From Brachyhypopomus gauderio (lineage: Eukaryota; Chordata; Actinopteri; Gymnotiformes; Hypopomidae), in contig NC_135214.1 in the NCBI RefSeq assembly GCF_052324685.1, forward strand, positions 34,362,954 through 34,426,953: DNA of 64,000 nt, read 5' to 3'. The position numbers and the translations under genes are program-made. Positions within the stretch are counted from its first letter, which is position 1. The number at the start of each line of letters is the position of its first letter. The notes beneath the pieces were generated by a model. That model did no database searches. It saw only the letters and a program-made list of their open reading frames with translations, and was not told the origin of the DNA. This document shows, piece after piece, positions 1 to 10,215 of the stretch.

Positions 1-438
1 ACATTCAGGAGTCTGTTCGGCTCCATCACACGTGTGCAGCTAGTGCCAGATGCATTGGTACCTGGGACTAGTATCTCCAACACCGTTAGCTGTCTCCATT
101 AACAGAGAACTTCTAACGAAAAATGGGTTATATGCACCTGTCACAACGATACAGAAATACTAGAATATTTAGCCTGCGTTTTGCATATAGTTAGGGACAG
201 GCATTAGCTACGGATTATTGCTTGAGAATTTGGCCAACTGTGCTGGCAAATAACTGATTAAACTTGGAATGGTTAAAATATGCAAGGTATGTATAAGGAG
301 GGCCCCAAATAAGGAATAAAATCAGATTTGATTCAACATAAACGGAATAATTCCTCGCCTGCACGACTGTTAAAATGGGCGGACCCGTTTTACCTTGGTG
401 GCTAGGTAGGCGGCTGGGACCCAGACTAGATAGCGCTA

Positions 439-938
439 NNNNNNNNNNNNNNNNNNNNNNNNNNNNNNNNNNNNNNNNNNNNNNNNNNNNNNNNNNNNNN
501 NNNNNNNNNNNNNNNNNNNNNNNNNNNNNNNNNNNNNNNNNNNNNNNNNNNNNNNNNNNNNNNNNNNNNNNNNNNNNNNNNNNNNNNNNNNNNNNNNNNN
601 NNNNNNNNNNNNNNNNNNNNNNNNNNNNNNNNNNNNNNNNNNNNNNNNNNNNNNNNNNNNNNNNNNNNNNNNNNNNNNNNNNNNNNNNNNNNNNNNNNNN
701 NNNNNNNNNNNNNNNNNNNNNNNNNNNNNNNNNNNNNNNNNNNNNNNNNNNNNNNNNNNNNNNNNNNNNNNNNNNNNNNNNNNNNNNNNNNNNNNNNNNN
801 NNNNNNNNNNNNNNNNNNNNNNNNNNNNNNNNNNNNNNNNNNNNNNNNNNNNNNNNNNNNNNNNNNNNNNNNNNNNNNNNNNNNNNNNNNNNNNNNNNNN
901 NNNNNNNNNNNNNNNNNNNNNNNNNNNNNNNNNNNNNN
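439..938. other. Assembly gap (500 N)
   Basis: Exactly 500 unknown bases, a typical placeholder length, so the true size is unknown. The 438 bases before it show no recognisable gene. Later exons of the ZNG1 gene could lie in this gap or beyond the window start. Confidence 0.99.
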
Positions 939-2276
939 CACCACTCTTTGTTGTGCTACCCCCCCACAGTCCTCTCATCTCACAGTGTGTGGGTGGCATG
1001 GCTGAAGTCATACTCTGAAGGCCACACCATTTTGCGCGGTGGGAAAACACAACAGAGGAATAAAGGCTCAGCACGGCTGTCACGGGCTCCTGAGAGCATT
1101 CCACTGTGCCTCCAAACATCTCCAACACCACCCAGCTACAGCAGGGTGAGGTGGGGGGGGGGGGGGGGGGGGGGGGGGGTGTGTGGGCAGTACCACCCAG
1201 CTACAGCAGGTGAAGTGGGGGAGAGAATCAACAAGTAGCCATATGGGTGCTTAAAGGTACAAGCTGTTTGCTATTTTTACCAGTTGGTGGTTAAACACTT
1301 GAGCTTCAACGAACAAGTGTTTGGCGGAGGGTGGGGGGGCGGGTGCAGGAATGAGCAGTGACTGCAATCTGGAAGAAAAGTTCTGGAATGCAGCCATGAC
1401 GTATGGCACATAATACAGAACCTGTGGAAAAACGTCCATCTTGTTTCTGTGGCATCACAGCCCCCAGTTCACGGGATCACACAGGGGAATCTGCTCTGCA
1501 TCAGACTAACAACCCCTGAAGGTTCAGCAAGCCCCTGGTGAGCAGGGCAACTGTATGCGAGAGTCATTTTACTCCACAACTTTGGATGATCTTGTCAAGA
1601 TGAGAGTGATGCAGGAAGTGTGAAAGGAAAGGTGGAAATGACCCCCCCCCCATGTCTGTTTGCTAGTGTACATGCACTGATGTATGAAATTAGAAGGTGA
1701 ATAAAGCATCTGAAATTTTTTCGTGTGATCAAAGAGCTCATTTACCTCTCCGCTTCATTAATTAGACCTTCTGGTTTCTCTTCGATCAGATGCTACACAA
1801 TGCAGAGAAAAGAAAAAGAACATGTAATGCAAAAGTATTTTTAATTAAACATACGGGTCTTTTCAACCCAAACTCAAACATAAACGTCTTCTCAGTCTTA
1901 GGAAAAGTGACCATGGCCAATGTGACACAGAGGTCCCAATCACAGATCTGTAACACTCTGCGTACTGACGGGATTCTCTTCTGCTCCACTTAATGTTGCT
2001 AGGTTACACCATGGTGCGCTCAACTATGGCAGTGTTAAATCTTTAGTCACACCAGAGTCCCAGACCAGGCCTGTGCCTGAAGAGACTCATCACGCTAGTC
2101 CACATCAAGCCCTGACAAAAGAACTTCAGTCCTACTGACAGCAGTTAGATATATAAATCAGAAAATGTCCAAATTGCCAGTCCAGGACGGTCAGCGCTGA
2201 CGAGCAGAGTGAGTGGAAAGGTCTTATTTGACCCCATCTGACCATGCACGTGTGCAAGCCCATACGCTCGCTCGCG

Positions 2277-2319
<43 letters not shown>

Positions 2320-2901
2320 AACCTCTCACCCCATCTGATAAACACATCAGGCCTGAGCATTTGAGTGGCCATAGAGGTGACAGGCCCATTAGAGTGATCT
2401 GCTGAGATTCCCACAATTCCTCCAGTTTCTATTCATCCCCACCTCCCCCCCTGACCTCCCCAGTGGGCCTCACTGGGCTAAGACGGCAGCATGGCTGTAA
2501 ACGGGGAGGGGTGAGCCGCTGGGCCCGACACCCTGTAAATGACGCTCTATTATACAGGTGCCACCATCACTGTCCTCCAGTACAGCAGTAGAGGAAGGAA
2601 GGTGTGGGGAGGAGACCAGAAGAACAGACACTTCACCACAAAGGCAAGTGACACGAGCAAAGTAATACCCACATGGCACCTCCGGGGAGCGCTTTGGAAT
2701 TCAGAGGGGTAGTTATCACAAAAATGTGCAAGTGCTTTGCTATTCACAGTCTGCTCCTTTCACCAAGGTGTTCCACATACACACTGTGAAAGGCTCAACT
2801 CAACATGGCTCAGTAATGTTGTGTTCATTTCCTAATTGTTTGCCATTACTGAGTACTTATAGCATCTAAAAATTAATTTGCATGAATAGTATTTTGGTTA
2901 C
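939..2901. other. No recognisable gene; expected ZNG1 intron
   Basis: I looked on the minus strand for the next ZNG1 exon, which should carry the NKxD guanine-specificity motif, and did not find it. The stretch holds a poly-G tract near 1150-1180, a CA microsatellite near 2280, and otherwise unremarkable sequence. Confidence 0.5.
2279..2318. repeat. (CA)n microsatellite
   Basis: About 20 uninterrupted CA repeats. Confidence 0.95.
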
Positions 2902-2939
2902 CTGTAGTCCATATTTTGCATCAATAACGGTAATAATGC
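2902..2939 (-). CDS. zng1: ZNG1 exon 6
   Basis: 38-bp exon encoding [12 protein letters not shown], joining in phase to exon 5 (Gly split G/GC). Acceptor tttcatttcag, donor gtaacc. It is too short to find without the flanking gene model. Confidence 0.8.
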
Positions 2940-3708
2940 CTGAAATGAAAATGAAAATATCAGTGAAATGTAGCCAGGATAAACCTGCACTGTTGCATAC
3001 TGCACAACACAGATTTTTCTGTTAGAGGGCCAACAGACCCCAGGTTACAGAAACAGACAGCAGGTTACAGAGACTTTTCACAAGTCTTACTTGCACAGTT
3101 CTCCTATGTACTTAGAACAGAAAATAACAGCAAAAATAACAGCAGTGCTGTAAACAACTTGAGCCAATCACAAGTGTCTGGCTCTGTGCTAGCAGCACTC
3201 GTGCCCCCAAAGCACTCCGCAGACAGGCAAGGATTTTTTGAGGACTTTGACTCGGTTCTTTAACTAAATACTCACCATCCAGGTAAAGATCACTTCCCAA
3301 CTCGGCATCAACCCAGAACATGGAGGCAACGGATCCTGGTGGGGACAGAATAATCCACAATCACCCAACGCGGTGACCACAGCCCTGTGACACCCAGATC
3401 AGTGCGGCACTCTTGGGAGAGCAGGGGGTGGAAATGAAGCAAAATAAAAATATTTTCTTGGGTGCTTTAAAATGCATTACCAAATTTCATGGGTGGATGG
3501 ATTTTTTTTTTGTCACTACAGAATCTGTTTTGTTTGTTTCCGTGTGATTCAACTTTTCTGATTTAAGTTATTTCACAGATTCTTGTGACAGCAAAGGCCC
3601 ATCTTGTTCAAATAATGGACCTTTGTCAAGCTGTCAGGGTAGAATAAGAAAGCACTGTAAATATTTTATAGGATAGTAATGAAAGCAGTGTTCTTAAAAG
3701 ACATTGGA

Positions 3709-3744
<36 letters not shown>

Positions 3745-6189
3745 TTAGGCTATAACCAGGTTTTTTTTTTTTTTTTTTTGACAAAGGGCGAGGCTTGTTC
3801 CCATGAGACCCACACAGAGTGACAGGCCTGTCTCAGCCAATGACAAGTCAGTGTAGTGAGAAGAGACCTGGTCTGAGCGTGCTCCGTCAGCCCCACAAGC
3901 TAAATTGTCTGCCAGACACAGCCTGGCGTTGTCCCCTTCTGCCTGTCAATCAAGTGCTCAGTCTGTTTGGCAGAGGTGCTGCCCCCTAAGACCTTACGTT
4001 TGATTTCTATTTCACCCAAGTGTTGTCTGATGCCCCCTTCCCCATGCGGTGCTGGAGAGGGGGGAGTTGCTCTCGACTTAGGAGCGGCCCAAACTTGTTG
4101 AGGCTGTAAGATCTTTTGTTTTTGAAAAGATTATGTCATCTTGTTCTTATTTCAATAAAGAACTAAAACGATCAACAAGAAAAGGAGTTGAAAGGGTACA
4201 TGGACATTTGGTTTCTTCTGATTGAGAGTACGTAAGGACACAAGGAGCAGCTACCAGTGCTGAAAAAGTACCTGGATCTGCCAGACCAGTCGTCTCCAGG
4301 AGAATGTAGTCAAACTTGCCTTTCTTCTCCATTAAATTTTCAATTGCTTTAAGTCCGTTATCTCTGCGAACAGTGCAAAACAATCAGTTTATAGATGAAC
4401 AACAACAAAAATACAACTATTGTCATTGCTCTTGATCTAGCTTTACACTCTTACACACTTCACATCTAGCTTTACACCGTCATCACCATTTTACAATCCT
4501 TACATTTTACACTAATGACATTAAAAACTGGCACTTTTGTCCAAAGCTACTTACAATTATGTAAGAGTAGAATTTGAACAATCAAGTCCAGTACAATGAC
4601 CAGTCTTTGCTTATCTGGTCCTAACACGATCATGAATAAAGACACAACAGAGTAAACATGCTTCCTGGCTAGGCCTGTGTTGAAAAAATCGATTTTCCGA
4701 TTCAGAATCGATTCGCATATGATGATCTGATTATCGATTCGTACGTCCAAAGATCGATTTTTTAGTGAACTTTTACCCCCGCCTAGTCACTGAATTCACG
4801 CAGGCGTGCTCGGTCTAACTAACTGTAAAACAACATGGCGACGGACAGTGACGGTAACGACGATAGTCAAATCGGCAATCTAAAAACAGAAGGACAGTTT
4901 ATCCAGTGTCGGTGACTATTTACAGTTAGTCCGTGTCACTGACCGTTTACCCAGTGTTTTTACAGTTTAAAAAAGTTAAAAATGCTCTTGTAACGTTGGG
5001 CGCAAGGCGATGGACGAGACAGAATCCTTTGCACTTTCCAAACCGTTACGTTTATTACATTTACCGAAGCGCAGACAGCGCACATAAAACACGTTTACAT
5101 AGAACATGTGTGACTCAAACAACGACGAGCACAGGACGCTGCGCGCGCGCAAATTAAAGACAAACCACATAAACCCCACGTGATGACGAGACGAGTCACA
5201 GGTGAGGATTATCACAAGATGCACCCGCACCCGCGGAGATACGCAGACGAGTAGACGCAGACAACGTTAACACACGCCCAACAGGGAGGGGTCGGGGACC
5301 GTAACGTGACAGTTCTGTTATTATATTCTTACTTTAAAGAAAAATACACGTTTACATTTTATACTTTCAGTTTATTAAGTGTGAGCACTTTTAAAATAAA
5401 AATGCATTTGGTAGCAACAGCTTTTGGGTGACTTCTTAATTATTTCAATCATAATAATAATGCACTGGTTAGTGTCCCAGTAGGAGTCCACTGTTGCAGA
5501 TATAGACACCTCAAAGATGTCCTCTGTTTATTGTCCTGGATTACCTTTCTTGAAGGTAGATTTATGATGACCCTTTTCACCAGTCTTCCAGCCATCAGTA
5601 ACTACCAACTACCAGTAACTATTTGCTGATTAATATTGATATAATACTAGTTTTAACATGTTGCTTCTGTACATAGTCAGGAAACAGCTCAAATAAATAC
5701 ATTTTTAATAACACTAAACCCCGAATTGGATCGAATCGGATCGAATCGAATCGATTAAATCGGATTAAATCGAAATAAATCGATTCTTAATCTTCAGAAT
5801 CGGAATCGGATCGATTCTTGGAATTTGAATCGATACCCAGCCCTATTCCTGGCTCAAAGCCCCGGAGAGCTACCCAGCGTTTACTACAATACTTCCTTCA
5901 AGCACAGTTCTCTTCTCTGATTTTGAGCACCGATTAATTTTAACTCATGAGCTGATTTAAAAACTGATCTGAGGTCAGTGTGGCTGTACTTCACAGAGCA
6001 GCATAAGCAGCCGTTCTGGATGTTTAATTTTAACCCATGAACTGATGTAAAAACTGATCTGAGGTCAGTGTGGCTGTACTTCACAGAGCAGCACAAGCAG
6101 CCGTTCCGGAGCTCCAGCCACTCTTCATACAGCTCGCCTGCCTGGCTCACTGCCAGGGATTTCTCCAGTGCACTGCCTACACGCACGCA

Positions 6190-6220
<31 letters not shown>

Positions 6221-7055
6221 TGTTAGACAGAAGAGCACTCACAACAATTTAATCTCAGAAGATACAGAACTATCCAGTTCTGGAACATGTAGCTAAAGTA
6301 TTTTGAGATAATTTGAGTCAGAAAATCACCTATCCCTAAACTTCCTTAAACTTCCTTAAAAAGAATTGTAAGCCAACTTGCCTTCTCCAAATTCATTGAG
6401 TATGACAGCTATTCTTTTGTTATGTTGCTCAGTCAGTATGTAGTTCAAAAGTGTTGTTTTCCCAGCACCTGTAAAAACAAAACAAAACAACAGAACAGAA
6501 CCACATATACTTAAACAGCCACACGACAACTTGAACGCATATTTAGGGTGTTTTAGGATGCACCTTGTATTAAGTTTACCCAGGTGCCCTAGCTGTTCCT
6601 GTGCTTGCGCTGTGGAGTGCCAGGAGCATTTTCTCTGGCAGAGAATTGGTCAAGTCCTGAATTTAACCTACTGTACATTTTTGAACCCTGAAACCCCCAT
6701 CCCTACCATAAGGATCATAAAATACCATTCATGAACTCTGCACAAAAGAGGTGTGCTGGCAGCATTCTCTCACACAAAGTCCAGAGGCTTCAATAACCCC
6801 AGCAATATTTGTCGGAAATTAATCGGTCAGATTAATCTTAGCTGTGATACTAACAGGTACACAGGCAACAACTACCGGAGGCTCTCTTGTTTGAATTAGT
6901 CTAGACGAACGGGAGCAGTTTGCTAAACCACAGGAGTCCCTTGACCCCTCCTCACCCAGGTAGCCCGTGATGATGGTCACAGGTATTTGCGCTGCGGGTC
7001 TTGGTGTCTTCTCCTCGATGGGGACAAGCTCTGGACAAGCGTCCTCGTCATCCAT
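2902..7055 (-). CDS. zng1: ZNG1/CBWD zinc-chaperone GTPase, 5' six exons
   Basis: Six minus-strand exons (6956-7055, 6382-6468, 6080-6176, 4272-4363, 3276-3335, 2902-2939) sum to 474 bp, exactly 158 codons, with matching splice phases. The product belongs to the COG0523/G3E P-loop GTPases; known ZNG1 delivers zinc to methionine aminopeptidase METAP1. Visible motifs in order are CPELVPIE near residue 7 (the METAP1-docking motif of known ZNG1), the P-loop GYLGAGKTT formed across the exon 1/2 junction, NEFGEG, the metal-binding GCLCC motif in exon 3, [11 protein letters not shown] in exon 4, and [10 protein letters not shown] in exon 6. The full protein is usually about 390-400 residues, so the C-terminal half is missing here. 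The start ATG at 7055 has G at +4. Intron 2 uses a GC donor. Orthology is strong; whether the locus is functional cannot be judged without the remaining exons. Confidence 0.9.
3276..3335 (-). CDS. zng1: ZNG1 exon 5
   Basis: 60 bp encoding [19 protein letters not shown], between acceptor ccccaccag and donor gtgagt, phase 1 at both ends. Confidence 0.87.
4272..4363 (-). CDS. zng1: ZNG1 exon 4 ([10 protein letters not shown])
   Basis: Encodes [19 protein letters not shown] and then [12 protein letters not shown]. Acceptor cgcag, donor gtactt; phases 2 and 1 fit the neighbouring exons. Confidence 0.88.
4505..4560. repeat. Dispersed fish repeat, cttttgtccaaagc type
   Basis: Diverged copy of a short sequence also seen near 30427-30475 (gacgctcttatccagagcg) and 33355-33405 (gacgcttttgtccaaagc). 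Common in fish genomes; class not assigned. Confidence 0.5.
4670..5845. mobile_element. hAT-type DNA element with AATCGATT-rich ends
   Basis: Ends taggcctgtgttg and (reverse) tagggctgggtatcg resemble each other, and an exact 8-bp target duplication ttcctggc flanks it (4662-4669 and 5846-5853). Both ends are full of GAATCGATT-like words. No transposase is visible. It lies in the ZNG1 intron between exons 3 and 4 and contains a solo LTR. Confidence 0.88.
4989..5311 (-). mobile_element. Solo LTR nested in the hAT element
   Basis: Bounded by tgtaacg and gtgaca, about 323 bp, with flanks gctct and gttct (4 of 5 match). Clearly homologous to 54890-55225, sharing gacgagcac, gacgagacgag and the gggaggggtc block. 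Only one LTR is present and no internal region. Confidence 0.65.
5931..6110 (-). repeat. 90-bp tandem duplication copying a ZNG1 exon end
   Basis: Two direct copies, period 90 bp (for example 5941-6020 and 6031-6110). The copy nearer 6.1 kb is the real 3' end of exon 3 plus its donor. The other carries the same NGCLCCSVK codons and donor inside the intron. The copies differ at only a few bases. Confidence 0.9.
6080..6176 (-). CDS. zng1: ZNG1 exon 3 (CLCC metal-binding motif)
   Basis: Encodes [19 protein letters not shown] and then NGCLCCSVK, ending in phase 2 before gtacag. Its acceptor follows a GTGC-repeat tract instead of a clean polypyrimidine run. The 3' end of the exon is copied in the tandem duplication just downstream. 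Confidence 0.88.
6177..6220. repeat. (GCAC)n/(CA)n microsatellite
   Basis: Short tetranucleotide and dinucleotide array directly beside the ZNG1 exon 3 acceptor. Confidence 0.9.
6382..6468 (-). CDS. zng1: ZNG1 exon 2 (P-loop lysine, NEFGEG)
   Basis: Acceptor ttgtttttacag, then [16 protein letters not shown] and on to NEFGEG. The donor reads AAG followed by gcaagt, a non-canonical GC donor with otherwise perfect consensus. Confidence 0.88.
6956..7055 (-). CDS. zng1: ZNG1 exon 1 (start codon, CPELVPIE, half of P-loop)
   Basis: Starts [14 protein letters not shown] and ends with TAC CTG G followed by gtgagg, phase 1. The N-terminus is shorter than I recall for mammalian ZNG1. Confidence 0.88.
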
Positions 7056-9250
7056 CAGGGCCTTTTGAACAATTTTACATATTGGGTTAAAAAAAGATAG
7101 ATTAATTCGCTATCTGAGATTTAATTCATTTGAGAAACAACGACAAAAGCATTATTGAGAATCTAAGACCATAAATGAGTAGTGAGCCAAGTTCGGGTCC
7201 CGTTCCGTTCACTTATTCTATATATAGTTCACTAGGTTATTTGGCCAATCTCGTCGCATTTTAATTTAAGCGTTATTTCTGCGCAAAATTAAATTAACCG
7301 GTCACGTAAAAAAGAAGCTAACAAGCCAGCTAAAGTGTCATGATTGCTAGTGTCAAGACTTGACACAGACTGGACCACATTATTCACACAAAGCAACTTA
7401 CTCAATTCTTGAGCGGTTATTTGTTTCTAATTACACGTTGTTTTCAATATTAGGCAAACTCAGCTCGTTCGTCGAAGGTTGTGTGACACGGATTAACGTC
7501 CGGCTTTGTCACACTATCCTAAAGTAGTTCCTAGCTAGCTCCGCGATTAACAAAAGGTAAAACGACTGCATGCACTTTATAAAGTAACAGATTATCAACA
7601 GTTTTACGGCATAGTAAAATTCACTTTCATATAGATTTGGATACCAACGCTAACATAATTAAATGCGATTTGTGATACATCTAACTCCGTATTTGTTTGC
7701 CCGTGAACGCGTGTGCTACAGTTTAAGATAGTATGTTAGAACGGAATAAGCGCGCCCTCTAGTGTTTCGAATAGTATATTTCAATGTAATAGTGTGTCAG
7801 TCATAGTAGAGGAGAGCTGAGAACTGGAGAAGTGTACACCACATTTTGTATTTAAATAGAAGTAGTACGCCTCATTTTCCCTGTCACTTGTGCACATCAT
7901 AATTGCATTTCTCCTTGTGTTTAACATTTTGCAAATGCTTTTGTACATATTGCAAATGGACATGGAAAGTTGTCTGTTGTTTTTTTACATTATCAGTTGC
8001 TTATAGCGTGTTTATCAAAATGTGGTGTATGGATTGTCTGTTGCATTGTCTTACCCTCCCAAACATTTAGTCTTTAGGTCATCGCCTAGGTCATTATATG
8101 CAAAAGTGCTGAACATTTTTGTCATAATCTCTAAGGCATCATTTTACATTTATTTATTTCGTTAATTTTTTTGTTACATTTTGGTAATTTATCCTAATTT
8201 GATTAAATTGTTTACAAGTGAACATTCAGTTACAGTAAGAAATGGAATTGGTGAAGACTTAGATCAACAAATGGTCTCAACCATAGGTCAGAGGTGCGTC
8301 TCATGAACCTGTACCGTAATTGGCAAACATTTATAGATGCTAAACAGGGCTGTATCACAAAGTCTCATAATGGAAAGACAAGGCCATGTATAGGGTGAAC
8401 AGCCAATAGGAGAAGTAAGACTGTGGTGTAGAGAGGTAAGACTGTGTGGTGTAGAGGGGTAAGACTGTGGTGTAGAGGGGTAAGACTGTGTGGTGTATAG
8501 GGGTAAGACTATATGGTGTAGAGGGATAAGACTGTGTGGTGTAAAGCTGAGGGGACAAAACAGTGAAATACAGTAAGGGCAACAATTGTGGCAACAATTT
8601 ACATGTTTTACATGTAAGTCATGGTCTCACAATGGCTGAAGCTGGTTGCTGGGTGCAGCCGAATATCTCAAGACTAGCTCATAGTGGTAGCAAAGGTTCC
8701 ATTTTCAGACAGCAAGAGGAGGCTGTATGTGCTCAGGTTGTTTTGAATATGTAGAATAAGTTTCTAATTTTGCAGTTTTTCCAGTCAGTTGTCTGTCTTT
8801 TCAGTCAACAAATTGCAGTGCGACCAATACCATCAAACAATATTGCTGTACAAATTTGATTCCAGTCCAATTTATTGCTATCAGTCTCCCACATACAGTC
8901 ATGTGTAACTTTGTGTTCCATGTGTTTGTATGTGTGTAACATGTATTTGATATACCACAGAATGTGCAGCGTTCTTGAAATCAAAAGCTTAGCTAGTTTC
9001 CATCAGAATATACAGTCTGCACTGACTGTAACTTATAGTTGCACTGACAACATGACTAAGTATTTTGACTGCCTTGTTCATAGGCAATGGCACACAGATA
9101 GTCTGATGGCACTGACAAATTGACTGACCTAAATATTTAATTTTGGGGCAAAAACAAAGAATTTTGAGTGAAGTATCTGCTTTTGCAGGTATTTCATTGA
9201 GTTTTGCTGTTTGCACTAACTGTTTTGAGAAATGCACTAGTTGTGATGCC
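7056..9250. other. ZNG1 upstream region and intergenic sequence
   Basis: Holds the ZNG1 5' UTR/promoter side (no confident TATA box or TSS) and then AT-rich sequence without a gene. The only structured part is the minisatellite at 8416-8545. Confidence 0.45.
8416..8545. repeat. Minisatellite, unit about 20-24 bp
   Basis: Roughly six imperfect copies of a ggtaagactgtgtggtgta-type unit. Copies differ by a GT insertion and single substitutions. Confidence 0.9.
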
Positions 9251-9304
9251 AACCCACTGAGCAAAGACACGTCCAAAAGACGTCAATTAAACGTCTTCGT
9301 CAGA

Positions 9305-9560
9305 CGTTTAAAAGACGTCCACTGAAAAGCCAGAATGAAAGTTTTTGCGACGTCTTTTTAAAAACGTCTTTTGAACGTCTATAACTGACATTCAGTTGAC
9401 GTCAATAAAGGACGTTCAAAGGACGTTTAAAAAAGACGTTGCAAAAACGTTCATTCTGGCTTTTCAGTGGACGTCTTTTGAACGTCCATTATTAACGTCA
9501 ACTGAATGTCAGTAATAGACGTTCAAAAGACGTTTAAAAAAGACGTCGCAAAAACATTAA
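9305..9560. repeat. ACGT-rich nested palindrome
   Basis: Segment 9341-9417 is repeated inverted at 9480-9556, and 9310-9340 is inverted at about 9448-9479, so the block folds on itself. ACGT cores occur every 10-15 bases, including a full TGACGTCA. No coding capacity. Probably a miniature foldback element; family unknown. Confidence 0.8.
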
Positions 9561-9590
9561 TTCTCTATACGGCTCTGGCCAAAGGGTGAC

Positions 9591-10063
9591 TGTAATGGTA
9601 AAACAGTTTAGGGTTTGTCCTGTAACCCCTTGCCTCCAATCTCCAGATAGATTGTCTTTACCACTCAGGAGAGGGCAGTGTTATTGTCGGACTCGCAGCT
9701 GGCCTCCAATAAATCCAAAGAGAATCGACTTCTGATTGATGCTGATATTTATTGCAAGCAAATGTTTAAACAAAGAAAAAAGGAAAAAACCAAAGTAACA
9801 AATGAAAACAGCAATAGTAGCATGAAGTATTTGCGTATCCCCAAGTAAGCGGAGTTGCTCTGGTTAGCAGGCCCCAATGGCTGCAGGCCTCACAACAAGC
9901 GAACTGGCGTGCCAACTGAACCAGCTGAGGTCAACAATGGTATTGCTGGTCTGCCCCTCTCCGGCTCTGCATCTCAGTCGCCAATTTATAGGAACGGCTC
10001 ACCTATAGAGGGCGCACACTCAGAACAAACCATTAAAGCTGCAAATATGACACGGCTCCTACA
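9591..10063 (-). repeat. BEL-1 3' LTR
   Basis: 473 bp, bounded by tgta and taca, matching 25334-25806 base for base as far as I can align by eye. Confidence 0.95.
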
Positions 10064-10215
10064 CACCAGCCCCTTAAATGATCATAGATCAATTATTTTA
10101 ACATGGACAAGAGGAGCCACAAAAATTATGTCAGTAAGCAGTCGGTATAACCTCCTACATGAATTGCATGATGTGCAAGTGGTACTTCCCTTTTAGTGTA
10201 ACCAGGAGATAATGA

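Noticed and set aside
375..1238. Open frames spanning 375-1238 and 426-1131 on both strands
   Set aside because: They run through 500 unknown bases, so the frames are artefacts of the assembly gap.
3711..3780. Poly-C and poly-T runs as a regulatory element
   Set aside because: Homopolymer runs of this type (also at 1150, 29580, 30782 and 59050) are common in fish and prone to assembly error; no further signal.
8400..8560. CRISPR-like array
   Set aside because: The repeats are directly adjacent and imperfect without spacers; it is a minisatellite in a vertebrate genome.
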